Origin: Clostridia bacterium | Lineage (GTDB): Bacteria > Bacillota > Clostridia > Oscillospirales > UBA644 | Length of the DNA: 27,125 nt | Assembly: GCA_017424085.1 (NCBI GenBank) | Contig: JAFPBP010000074.1 | Span: 1-27,125, forward strand | Reading direction: 5' to 3' | In this document: piece by piece, positions 1-6,479 of the stretch | Layout of the letters: each line of letters starts with the position of its first letter | Numbering within the stretch: the first letter of the stretch is position 1 | Position numbers and translations under genes: made by a program | Notes under the pieces: model-generated | Told to the model about the DNA's origin: nothing | Databases searched by the model: none | What the model saw: the letters and a program-made list of their open reading frames with translations, nothing else

Positions 1-2
1 AG

Positions 3-59
3 TTCTTCGGCGGGGATGAAGAATTGGCTGAAGAACCCGAAGAAAAAACCGAAGAATAA
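3..59 (+). CDS. 3' end of an unidentified gene (partial)
   Basis: Only the last 18 codons are visible, ending in TAA at 57-59. They encode a strongly acidic tail (FFGGDEELAEEPEEKTEE). Eight of the last fourteen residues are Glu, which suggests a disordered C-terminus. The gene runs in the same direction as the downstream carboxypeptidase and is separated from it by a terminator hairpin. In related Firmicutes dacF-type genes often follow scpB or ytfJ, but too little is visible here to choose, so no function is assigned. Confidence 0.6.
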   Translation, partial: FFGGDEELAEEPEEKTEE

Positions 60-65
60 AACCCG

Positions 66-100
66 TCCTCACTTCATAATTTGAAGTGAGGATATTTTTT
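66..100 (+). terminator. Rho-independent terminator
   Basis: A perfect 11-bp inverted repeat (66-76 with 82-92, loop TAATT) is followed by TATTTTTT at 93-100. It lies directly after the stop codon at 57-59 and only 17 nt before the next start codon at 118. Confidence 0.85.
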
Positions 101-117
101 GCGAAAGAGGGACGACT

Positions 118-1266
118 ATGAAACGAATTCTCGGGTTGATTTTGTCTGCGGTTCTTTTGGTGTGTCTGATTCCCGCATCCTTTGCGGCGGAGACGGGGGA
201 TGTGATCGTTTCGGGGACCTTGAATCTGGACGCCAAGGGTGCCATTCTCATGGAAGCCTCCACGGGCACGGTCCTGTACGAGCAGGATTCCAAGGAGAAG
301 CTTTATCCTGCCAGCGTCACCAAGGTGATGACCATGCTTTTGGTGATGGAGTCGCTGGATGAAGGAAAGATCTCCGAGGACGATCCCGTCACCGCCTCGG
401 AAAACGCCGTCTCCTACGGGGGGACGCAGATCTATCTTGAGGTGGGGGAGACCATGTCCCTGCGGGATCTTTTGAAGGCGGTTGCCATCAACAGCGCCAA
501 CGATGCCGCCGCGGCATTGGCGGAGCACGTTTCGGGAAGCGAGCCTGCGTTCGTGGAGCGCATGAATGCGCGGGCAAAGGAGCTGGGCGCCGAAAATACC
601 CATTTCGTCAACCCCTGCGGGCTTCCCGACCCCGATCACTATACCTGTGCGTACGACGTGGCGCTCATGACCCGTGAGCTTCTGACCTATCCTCATATCC
701 TGGATTATACGGGCATCTGGATGGATTCTTTGCGGGACGGCGGATTTGGGCTTGCCAACACTAATAAGCTTCTGAAAACCTACGAGGGTATGACCGGCAT
801 GAAAACGGGCTATACCGAGGCGGCGGGGCATTGCCTTTCCGCCACCGCCACCCGCGGGGACGTTTCTCTGATCGCCGTAATTCTGGGAGGAGAGACGAGC
901 AAGGGGCGCTTTGCCTCCGCCGCATCTCTTCTTGACTACGGATTTGGGAATTATACCTTGGTCCGCCGCACCGTGGGGCAAATCGCTCCCATACCCGTCA
1001 CCAAGGGGAGAGCCTCCTCGGTTTCTGTAGCGGCAGAGGGGGAATACCGCGCCGTTTTGAAAAAGGGAAAGCAATCGGATCTGACCGTGGAGATCGAAAC
1101 CGAGCCTTCTCTGAAAGCCCCCGTCGCCGTGGGACAGATCGTGGGAAAGGTGCGCTTTTTCTTGAACGGCACCGAGGTGTCATCGGTCCCCGTGGTCGCC
1201 GTGGAGGCGGTGGAAAAAGCAGGCTTTTTCGATTACCTCGCCCGCCTGGCGGACTGCCTGTTCTGA
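118..1266 (+). CDS. dacF: D-alanyl-D-alanine carboxypeptidase (peptidase S11, DacF/PBP5 type)
   Basis: Low-molecular-weight penicillin-binding protein that removes the terminal D-Ala from peptidoglycan stem peptides outside the membrane, controlling cross-linking. It has 382 residues. An N-terminal signal peptide (about 1-24: KR, then a hydrophobic core ending ASFAA) is visible. All three S11 catalytic motifs are present: SVTK at 66-69, SAN at 126-128 and KTG at 229-231. Residues from about 275 form a beta-rich PBP5-type C-terminal domain, and the end (about 365-382, KAGFFDYLARLADCLF) could be the amphipathic membrane anchor usual in the family. The ATG at 118 is preceded by GAGGG at a normal distance and matches the signal peptide. 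A terminator follows. The family is certain; whether it is vegetative or sporulation-specific (dacF versus dacB) cannot be told from sequence. Confidence 0.93.
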   Translation: MKRILGLILSAVLLVCLIPASFAAETGDVIVSGTLNLDAKGAILMEASTGTVLYEQDSKEKLYPASVTKVMTMLLVMESLDEGKISEDDPVTASENAVSYGGTQIYLEVGETMSLRDLLKAVAINSANDAAAALAEHVSGSEPAFVERMNARAKELGAENTHFVNPCGLPDPDHYTCAYDVALMTRELLTYPHILDYTGIWMDSLRDGGFGLANTNKLLKTYEGMTGMKTGYTEAAGHCLSATATRGDVSLIAVILGGETSKGRFASAASLLDYGFGNYTLVRRTVGQIAPIPVTKGRASSVSVAAEGEYRAVLKKGKQSDLTVEIETEPSLKAPVAVGQIVGKVRFFLNGTEVSSVPVVAVEAVEKAGFFDYLARLADCLF

Positions 1267-1282
1267 GTTTTTGGATAATTAC

Positions 1283-1321
1283 AGAAAAAGACCTGCAGGA
1301 TCCTTCTGCAGGTCTTTTTCT
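1283..1321. terminator. Bidirectional terminator between convergent genes
   Basis: A perfect 16-bp inverted repeat (1283-1298 with 1306-1321) has A5 at its left edge and T5 at its right edge, so a U-tract results on either strand. It follows the carboxypeptidase stop by 16 nt and also lies downstream of the minus-strand operon that ends at 1384. Confidence 0.88.
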
Positions 1322-1383
1322 CAACGGACGGTTTGTTCTTAATGATAAAATGCACCATGGAGATAATAAAAGTACAGACTCTC

Positions 1384-1737
1384 TTATAAGAACGATGACA
1401 CCCCGACAGATTTTAAGATCCGTCGGGGTGTGTTATGCTTTATCGGTCTTTTTTTGCGAATTACCCACTTATCATTGATGAACTCGGCACACTCGCCACA
1501 TTTTAAGTTTGATAATTCAACAATGTTGCGATCAATTCTTGAGATCTCTGATAAAGAAACGATTCTTGCCTCTTCCAGAATATGTGTTTCACCGCATAAA
1601 AACTGCCACGCACCGTCTTCGTCATGTGAAACGTATCGTATGGGATGGTTTTTATCCAAGATATGACAACAAGTAAAGCATAGTGTATTGGGTGCATCCT
1701 TAAAAGAGACTTTTTTGTTGAACAAGTTAAGCTTCAT
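1384..1737 (-). CDS. Small Cys-rich hypothetical protein downstream of murQ
   Basis: The product has 117 residues and no assigned function. I chose the ATG at 1737 over a TTG at 1743: the only ribosome site (GGAAAGG, minus strand) lies 9 nt from the ATG but only 3 nt from the TTG. Cysteines cluster in the pattern CFTCCH (about residues 20-25), a single Cys in FLCGE, and CGEC near residue 80, which suggests a metal-binding ribbon. The central pattern DEDGAWQFLCG, then H and ARIVSLSEI, resembles small bacterial proteins loosely like DUF2185, but I cannot confirm the family. It is visibly more AT-rich than its neighbours, hinting at separate origin. It follows murQ by 45 nt on the same strand and probably shares its transcript. 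The last 15 codons run through a hairpin. Confidence 0.75.
   Translation of the reverse strand: MKLNLFNKKVSFKDAPNTLCFTCCHILDKNHPIRYVSHDEDGAWQFLCGETHILEEARIVSLSEISRIDRNIVELSNLKCGECAEFINDKWVIRKKRPIKHNTPRRILKSVGVSSFL
1398..1431 (-). repeat. 10-bp inverted repeat inside the 3' end of the small gene
   Basis: ACACCCCGAC at 1398-1407 pairs perfectly with GTCGGGGTGT at 1422-1431, and three further pairs extend inward. It would form a stable hairpin in the mRNA within the last codons of the small Cys-rich gene. No proper U-tract follows on either strand, so it is not called a terminator. Confidence 0.6.
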
Positions 1738-1782
1738 AGGCAATGACCTTTCCGTAATGCACGATGGTAATGGGAATCTCGT

Positions 1783-2583
1783 TTATTCCCCAACCGCCTT
1801 GCGAATGTTCCATTCGTTTGCGTCGAGAAGTGCCTCAGCCTTTTCTTCGTCGCATTCCAGAATGTCGCGGACGATACCGATCATGCGCTTTCTCAGCTTG
1901 ATGTTGGTGGGTCTCAGATTGATCATCAGATTCTCGTAGACCTTGCCGGTTTTGACCATGGAGCAGGTGGTGATCATGTTCAGAACGAACTTCTGTGCGT
2001 TGCCTGCCTTCATGCGGGTGGAGCCGGTGATGACCTCTGCCCCCGTTTTGGTCACGATGGGAATGTGGGCAACCTTTGCGATCTTGCAATCCTCGTTGCT
2101 GCTCAGAGAGATGGTGATGCAGCCCAATTCCTTCGCCGCCAGCATGGCGCCTTCCACGTACGCCGCATTGCCCGATGCGGAAATTCCCATGATCACGTCC
2201 TTTTCCGTGACGTTATGTGCCATCAGATCCGCTTTCCCCATTTCGGCGTGGTCTTCTTCTCCCTCCGCCGCACGGGTCATGGTGCTTACGCCGCCCGCAA
2301 TGATGGCGACCACCTGCCCGTAGGGAACTCCGTAGGTGGGAGGACATTCCGCCGCGTCCATTACGGCGATGCGTCCCGAGGTTCCCGCCCCGATGTAGAA
2401 CAGCCGTCCGCCCTGCTCAAAGGCGTGGGCGACTGCATCCACCGCCTTTGCCACCGATTCCAGAGCCTCTTCCACGGCGGCGACGGAATTGCGGTTTTCC
2501 TCGTTGATCACGTGGAGCATTTCAAGGGTTTCCATTTTGTCAATGTGCGTTGTTTTCGGATTTCTCATTTCGGTTTCGTACAT
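1783..2583 (-). CDS. murQ: N-acetylmuramic acid 6-phosphate etherase
   Basis: Cleaves the lactyl ether of MurNAc-6-phosphate to give GlcNAc-6-phosphate and D-lactate in peptidoglycan recycling; cytoplasmic. The 266-residue protein has the family signature throughout: an N-terminal RNP(K)T...ID..ETLEML segment, the SIS-domain sugar-phosphate loop GAGTSGR at 65-71, DAAECPPTYG at 76-85, GISASGNAAYV, and EVITGSTRMKAG. The two catalytic glutamates of the family correspond to Glu79 (in DAAEC) and Glu110 (in GEED). It is somewhat shorter than the usual 300 residues but both ends look complete. ATG at 2583 has AGAAAGGA about 8 nt upstream. It is the second gene of an operon headed by the HTH-kinase fusion, which should supply its phosphorylated substrate. 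Confidence 0.95.
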   Translation of the reverse strand: MYETEMRNPKTTHIDKMETLEMLHVINEENRNSVAAVEEALESVAKAVDAVAHAFEQGGRLFYIGAGTSGRIAVMDAAECPPTYGVPYGQVVAIIAGGVSTMTRAAEGEEDHAEMGKADLMAHNVTEKDVIMGISASGNAAYVEGAMLAAKELGCITISLSSNEDCKIAKVAHIPIVTKTGAEVITGSTRMKAGNAQKFVLNMITTCSMVKTGKVYENLMINLRPTNIKLRKRMIGIVRDILECDEEKAEALLDANEWNIRKAVGE

Positions 2584-2599
2584 ATTCGTTCATCCTTTC

Positions 2600-3739
2600 T
2601 TATTCGGGTAAGGTTCTGAAAAAGTTTCGATCGAATTCTTCGGGATCGGTGGAAATGCCCATCAGGTCCGCGCACCGTGCGCAGGCGCCGTATACGGGAG
2701 GCTTGTCGGGGTAGAGAAGGTTCTCCAAGCCGAATTCCGCAAAAAAGCGGGAGAGGATTTCCTTTTGGGAGGTCAGCCCTCCCGCGCAGATCACCGTGTC
2801 CCCGCAGCCGCACGCCTCTTGCGCGTGCTTTGCGATGCGTGCAATGCGGGCAAAGTTGTTTCGCAGGATCGCTTCTGCCGCAGGGTCTCCCGCCCGATAG
2901 GCGTCAAAGACCGTGGGTGCAAAGGATGCGATGGTGTTTTTTCCGCCCGCGTACAACTGATCCAGCCGTGCCCAGGGCTTGCCCCCCAGCTGCTGCTCCA
3001 CCAGATCGGTCAGCGCCGACGGCTTTCGCAGCCCGTCCTCTGCCTCCATGCAGGCGGTGATTGCATCCCGTCCCAGATCGTAGCCGCTTCCCGCGCCGTC
3101 AAATAAGTATCCGTAGCCGCCGAATCGCTTGAGGGTATTGTCCCGATAGGCGAAGATGGCAGAGCCCGTGCCGCAGATCATGGCAACGCAACGATCCACT
3201 CCCCGCACCGAAAAGATCACGTTTTCGATATCGGATCCCATGGCTATGGTGGTTCCTGGCAGGCATTTCCGCAGCGTTGCGGTCATGCGGTCCAGATGAT
3301 TGCCCGCTGTGATTCCCGCAATTCCCGCAAAAACGCCCGAGATCACCCCGTCGGAAATCTCTTCGATTCCCTTCAACAGGTGGTCCTTTGCCGTGTCAAA
3401 GCCGTGGGTGTTGGGGTTGGATCCCCCCACCTTTTTTCGCTTCAGCACCGTTCCGTTCTCCGTGAACAGCACCAGATCGGTTTTGGTTCCGCCGCCGTCA
3501 ATGCCCAGATATTGCTTTGCCGCAGATTTCATTTCTCCCGCGCCAAGCAAGCGATCGGGGGTAACGGACAAGATCTCTGCCAGGTGGCACAGGTTTGTCA
3601 GATCGGGGATGGCGCCGCCCTTTTCCCATTTGGAAACGGTCTGAGGGGTTACGAACAGCCTGCGTGCGATCTCGGTCTGTGTCAGCCCCCGCAGTGTGCG
3701 ATAGGCTCGAATGTTTTTTGCCAATTCCTCGGAGTTCAC
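2600..3739 (-). CDS. Xre-family HTH fused to BadF/BadG-type N-acetyl-amino-sugar kinase (MurK-like)
   Basis: A 379-residue two-domain protein. Residues 1-66 form a Cro/C1-type helix-turn-helix (LTQTEIARRL...TPQTVSKWEKG at about 19-41). Residues 77-379 form an ASKHA kinase of the BadF/BadG/BcrA/BcrD family: phosphate-1 loop YLGIDGGGTKTDLVLF at 77-92, then ICGTGSAIFAY and GGYGYLFDGAGSGYDLG motifs typical of GlcNAc/MurNAc kinases. Clostridium acetobutylicum MurK belongs to this family and phosphorylates MurNAc and GlcNAc. Here the product would feed the adjacent MurQ. The GTG at 3739 is chosen because AAAGGAAG lies about 10 nt upstream and the HTH begins immediately. The fusion suggests a sugar-sensing autoregulator analogous to ROK proteins, which join HTH and kinase in another family; that role is inference. 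A consensus promoter precedes it. Confidence 0.9.
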   Translation of the reverse strand: MNSEELAKNIRAYRTLRGLTQTEIARRLFVTPQTVSKWEKGGAIPDLTNLCHLAEILSVTPDRLLGAGEMKSAAKQYLGIDGGGTKTDLVLFTENGTVLKRKKVGGSNPNTHGFDTAKDHLLKGIEEISDGVISGVFAGIAGITAGNHLDRMTATLRKCLPGTTIAMGSDIENVIFSVRGVDRCVAMICGTGSAIFAYRDNTLKRFGGYGYLFDGAGSGYDLGRDAITACMEAEDGLRKPSALTDLVEQQLGGKPWARLDQLYAGGKNTIASFAPTVFDAYRAGDPAAEAILRNNFARIARIAKHAQEACGCGDTVICAGGLTSQKEILSRFFAEFGLENLLYPDKPPVYGACARCADLMGISTDPEEFDRNFFRTLPE

Positions 3740-3771
3740 GACAGATCACTTCCTTTGATGTTCTTGCTTTT

Positions 3772-3800
3772 ATTATAGCAAAAATCTCCTCCCGTGTCAA
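3772..3800 (-). promoter_or_regulatory. Consensus sigma-A promoter of the HTH-kinase/murQ operon
   Basis: Read on the minus strand, TTGACA (3800-3795) is followed by a 17-nt spacer and TATAAT (3777-3772). Both hexamers are perfect. It lies 33 nt upstream of the GTG start at 3739. Confidence 0.88.
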
Positions 3801-3884
3801 GTGTATTGTACCGTTGCTTTGAAATTTTACAACTTGCAGTTGAAATTTATGATGTATCCTGCGACGAAACGCCGCAGATCTCTC

Positions 3885-4001
3885 TTATTCGTCGCCCTTT
3901 TCCGCATGGATCTGTGCCGCCGCCCGAAGCAGCGATGCTCCCAGAATCGAAAGCCCCATGGTCAGAAAAGACCCTGCGTGGGACAGAAAAAATTCGATCA
4001 T
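3885..4001 (-). CDS. Putative 38-residue small hydrophobic protein
   Basis: A short open frame starts with ATG at 4001-3999 and ends with TAA at 3887-3885. It encodes 38 residues beginning MIEFFLSHAGSFLTMGLS and ending AEKGDE. Residues about 4-26 are hydrophobic enough for one membrane-associated helix, followed by a polar charged tail. A strong ribosome-site match GAGGTGA (4012-4006, minus strand) lies four bases from the ATG. The frame occupies the otherwise empty space between the alcohol dehydrogenase terminator and the kinase promoter. I do not recognise it. Support is the Shine-Dalgarno match plus a start and stop that fit the gap; no clear promoter is visible, so it may depend on read-through from upstream. 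Confidence 0.45.
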   Translation of the reverse strand: MIEFFLSHAGSFLTMGLSILGASLLRAAAQIHAEKGDE

Positions 4002-4033
4002 GATCTCACCTCGATCAAAGTATATCCTATGTG

Positions 4034-4071
4034 CGTAAAAAAATCCCGAACGGCGTTTTTCCGTTCGGGAT
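4034..4071 (-). terminator. Rho-independent terminator after the alcohol dehydrogenase
   Basis: ATCCCGAACGG at 4043-4053 and CCGTTCGGGAT at 4061-4071 form a perfect 11-bp stem. On the minus strand it is followed by an uninterrupted T-run (complement of the A-run at 4037-4043). It lies 23 nt beyond the stop codon at 4094. Confidence 0.9.
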
Positions 4072-4093
4072 CACGTTTGTTTTTATATTGCTT

Positions 4094-5263
4094 TTAATAG
4101 CAGGATTTGTAGATCTCCACCACGTCGTCGGGGGTGAGAACGATATACTTTCCGCAGGTGCCGTCGGGACGGAGCATCAGGTGATTTGCCATATAGACGA
4201 AATCCTTTTCCTGCACGCCCAGCTCCCGCAGGGTTCGGGGCATTCCAAGGGAGGTGAAAAAATCCGCCCAAGCCTCGATGCCCGCAAGCCCCGTTGCCAT
4301 GTCGTCGCCCTTGTTTTCGATTCCGAAGACGCGGGTCGCCAGCTGCGCAAAGCGCTTGGGATCGTGGGGCAGAGCCTTCTTCATCCAAGCGGGGAACAGC
4401 ACCGCCAGTCCCGCACCGTGGGTCACGTCGTAGAGCGCCGAAAGCTCGTGCTCAATGGCGTGGGTGGTCCATTCCTGCTCCCGTCCGACGCCGCATACGT
4501 TGTTGTGCGCCAGCATTCCCGCCCACATGATATTCGCCCGAGCCTCGTAGTTCTCGGGGTTCTCGATAACGCGGGGCGCTTCCTTGATCATGGTCAGAAG
4601 GATCGCCTCGCACAGACGGTCGGTCACCTCAACCTCGGTGGTGTTGGTGAAATAACGCTCCAGAATGTGCGCGATAATATCGCAAACGCCGCTGGCAGTC
4701 TGCCATTGAGGCAGGGTAAAGGTCAATTCGGGATTCAGAATGGAGAACTTGGGGCGAACCGCATCCCCGCCCGTGCCCCGCTTGATGAGGGTTTCCTCGT
4801 GGGTGATGACGCTGTTGGACGAGCCCTCGCTTCCTGCGGCGGGAATGGTCAGGACCGTTCCGATGGGAAGCGCCTTGGGGATCACGGCTTTGACCGCCCA
4901 GTAATCCCAGAAGTCTCCGTCGTAGACCACGCCTGCGGCGATTGCCTTTGCCGAGTCTATGACGCTGCCGCCGCCGACTGCAAGAATGAAGTCAACTCCC
5001 TCCTTGCGGCAAAGATCAATTCCCTGATACACCAAGCCGCTGCGGGGATTGGGCTGAACGCCGCCCAGCTCCACGTAGGGAATGCCCTGCTCGGTCAGAG
5101 ACGCCTTGACCCGATCCAGAAGCCCGCTTCGCACCACCGAGCCTCCGCCGTAATGGATCAGCACCTTCGTGCCGCCGTGGTTCTTGATCAATTCGCCCGC
5201 CTGAGATTCGGTGTTCTTTCCGAAGACGAAGCGGGTGGGACTGCAAAATTCAAAGTTCAGCAT
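4094..5263 (-). CDS. Iron-containing alcohol dehydrogenase (YqhD/BdhA type)
   Basis: Cytoplasmic NAD(P)H-dependent aldehyde/ketone reductase, 389 residues, the usual length for the YqhD/butanol dehydrogenase group. The nucleotide-binding motif GGGSVIDSAKA lies at 97-107. The metal ligands expected from E. coli YqhD (D194, H198, H267, H281) are found one residue later here: D195 and H199 in CDIIAH, H268 in TTHAIEH, H282 in VTHG. The C-terminal alpha-helical domain is intact. In YqhD-like proteins the cofactor is usually NADPH and substrates are short aldehydes; the substrate here is unknown. It lies 12 nt after the phosphodiesterase gene on the same strand and shares its promoter, then ends in a strong terminator. 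Confidence 0.92.
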   Translation of the reverse strand: MLNFEFCSPTRFVFGKNTESQAGELIKNHGGTKVLIHYGGGSVVRSGLLDRVKASLTEQGIPYVELGGVQPNPRSGLVYQGIDLCRKEGVDFILAVGGGSVIDSAKAIAAGVVYDGDFWDYWAVKAVIPKALPIGTVLTIPAAGSEGSSNSVITHEETLIKRGTGGDAVRPKFSILNPELTFTLPQWQTASGVCDIIAHILERYFTNTTEVEVTDRLCEAILLTMIKEAPRVIENPENYEARANIMWAGMLAHNNVCGVGREQEWTTHAIEHELSALYDVTHGAGLAVLFPAWMKKALPHDPKRFAQLATRVFGIENKGDDMATGLAGIEAWADFFTSLGMPRTLRELGVQEKDFVYMANHLMLRPDGTCGKYIVLTPDDVVEIYKSCY

Positions 5264-5275
5264 GGTCGATACTCC

Positions 5276-5743
5276 TTATGATTCGTAGGTTTTGATTTCT
5301 GCTTGCGGTGGCTGTGCGGGGGAGAGGGTGATGACGGCGTAGGTCCCCGAATAGGTTAAGGATCCGGGGTTGAGAAGCATTACTCCGTCCCGATCCTCCA
5401 GAAAGGCTCTGTGGGTGTGTCCGAACAGAGAGATCTTGCATCCCAGCTTCAGGGCTCGGCTGAGCTGAATCCCGTATCCGCCCTTTACGCCCGTGGTGTG
5501 TCCGTGGCAGAGGAATAATTTGATCCCGCCCAGAAATACGACCTTTTCGGTTGCCTCGTCGGAAAACCAATCATTATTTCCCGGCACGCGGCATATAGGT
5601 ATACGGGGAAAATGCCGCTCCAGCAGCTCAGCATCCCGCAGCGTATCTCCAAGATGGATCACCTGATCGGGGGAGATCGTTGCGATCAACGCCTCCGCCG
5701 CAGAGATCTGACCGTGGGTGTCGGACAGTACCAAGATCTTCAA
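5276..5743 (-). CDS. YfcE/MJ0936-type metallophosphoesterase
   Basis: A 155-residue calcineurin-like phosphodiesterase of the small YfcE class, cytoplasmic. All metal-site motifs appear in order: SDTHG near the N-terminus, LGD, PGNNDW, CHGH and FGHTHRAF, then the family ending LLNPGS. The TTG at 5743 is chosen: AAGGAG lies 8 nt upstream and the beta strand KILVLSDTHG starts at once. A longer frame to 5842 would run back through the promoter. Physiological substrate is unknown; relatives hydrolyse artificial phosphodiesters. It is first in a two-gene unit with the alcohol dehydrogenase. Confidence 0.9.
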   Translation of the reverse strand: MKILVLSDTHGQISAAEALIATISPDQVIHLGDTLRDAELLERHFPRIPICRVPGNNDWFSDEATEKVVFLGGIKLFLCHGHTTGVKGGYGIQLSRALKLGCKISLFGHTHRAFLEDRDGVMLLNPGSLTYSGTYAVITLSPAQPPQAEIKTYES

Positions 5744-5771
5744 ATCCCTCGCTCCTTCGCCGTTTTCCTTT

Positions 5772-5800
5772 ATTATACCGCAGATTGGCAAAAAAGTCAA
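5772..5800 (-). promoter_or_regulatory. Sigma-A promoter of the phosphodiesterase/alcohol dehydrogenase unit
   Basis: On the minus strand TTGACT (5800-5795), a 17-nt spacer and TATAAT (5777-5772). Five of six and six of six matches to consensus. The expected start lies just upstream of the TTG start at 5743. Confidence 0.85.
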
Positions 5801-5814
5801 GGTCTGCATAGGAT
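5785..5814 (+). promoter_or_regulatory. Possible promoter of the three-small-gene cassette
   Basis: TTGGCA (5785-5790, 5/6 match) is followed by an 18-nt spacer and TAGGAT (5809-5814, 4/6 match). Its -35 box sits inside the spacer of the opposing promoter, so the two would compete for RNA polymerase. The -10 match is weak. Confidence 0.35.
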
Positions 5815-5859
5815 AAAAATGAAAATAACCCGCTCTCAGCAACGAAAGGTGGTCTTTTT

Positions 5860-6117
5860 ATGCCCGAGCTTCCCAGCGACGCCGCCGTCGCCCGCGCCGT
5901 TTCCGCCGCACGCAACCATCTGTCCCCCGAGGATCTTTCCAAATTGGAAAGCCTTGCCAAAAACTCCAATGCCCTGAAGGGACTGACCTCCACCATGAGC
6001 CAGAAGGACTGGGCAATGGTCATGAAGGTGATCAACGATCCCGACCTTCTGCGCCGCGTTCTCGGCTCGTCGCAGGGGAAAAACGTTCTGCACGATTTTC
6101 TCAATCGTATTAATTGA
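5860..6117 (+). CDS. Small hypothetical protein, first gene of a three-gene cassette
   Basis: An 85-residue soluble protein of unknown function. The ATG at 5860 has AAAGGTGG about 8 nt upstream. It starts with a short variable stretch, then a helical segment LSPEDLSKLESLAKNSNALK (about 27-46), a second helix around SQKDWAMVMKVINDPDLLRR, and ends GSSQGKNVLHDFLNRIN. The pattern of two or three short helices containing 'NDPDLL' looks like a small helical bundle. There is no signal peptide, membrane segment or recognised catalytic motif. It is followed 17 nt later by the second small gene on the same strand, so the three genes are probably co-transcribed. I recall similar helical mini-proteins in spore-forming Clostridia but cannot verify it. 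Confidence 0.8.
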   Translation: MPELPSDAAVARAVSAARNHLSPEDLSKLESLAKNSNALKGLTSTMSQKDWAMVMKVINDPDLLRRVLGSSQGKNVLHDFLNRIN

Positions 6118-6134
6118 CCGTGTGAGGTGACCGT

Positions 6135-6449
6135 ATGCCCGATCTGTTTTCCAAGATCTCAGAGATCATGAGTAACCCCGAGGCGGCGCAGAAGATCAAG
6201 GAGATCGCTTCCTCCCTTGCCTCGGAATCGTCCTCCGCACCGCTTCCCCCGCCCGCGGAGGAGGAGAGCGTTGCCGCTTCTTCCGAGCCTGTGTCCGCGT
6301 TGAATCTGTTCTCGGGAATCTCCGCTCATTCCCGTGAGGTGGCGCTTCTCAACGCCGTGCGCCCCTATCTCCGTTCCTCCCGCGCCGAGCGGCTCAACGG
6401 AGCCATCAAAGCCATCCGTGTGATCGATATGCTGTCGGGACTGCGTTGA
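6135..6449 (+). CDS. Small hypothetical protein, second gene of the cassette
   Basis: A 104-residue protein with three parts: an N-terminal helix (about 1-30, LFSKISEIMSNPEAAQKIKE), a low-complexity Ser/Ala/Pro/Glu linker (about 31-62), and a C-terminal helical, basic segment (about 66-104, including VALLNAVRPYLRSSRAERLN and AIKAIRVIDMLSGLR). The 'LL.A..PYL...R' pattern followed by a second amphipathic helix suggests a protein-protein contact module. GAGGTGA lies four bases before the ATG at 6135. There is no export signal. Function unknown. Position between two other small genes, with short gaps, indicates one transcript. Confidence 0.8.
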   Translation: MPDLFSKISEIMSNPEAAQKIKEIASSLASESSSAPLPPPAEEESVAASSEPVSALNLFSGISAHSREVALLNAVRPYLRSSRAERLNGAIKAIRVIDMLSGLR

Positions 6450-6479
6450 GCAGTCCTGCGGAAAGAAGGGGTCTTACAT

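Noticed and set aside
4019..4024. TATACT as a -10 box for the 38-codon gene (minus strand)
   Set aside because: It would put the transcription start at or within the ribosome site, and no convincing -35 box lies 17 nt upstream.
4031..5281. A 416-codon plus-strand frame antisense to the alcohol dehydrogenase
   Set aside because: The minus-strand gene has all metal and nucleotide motifs, and the plus frame starts within the terminator hairpin.
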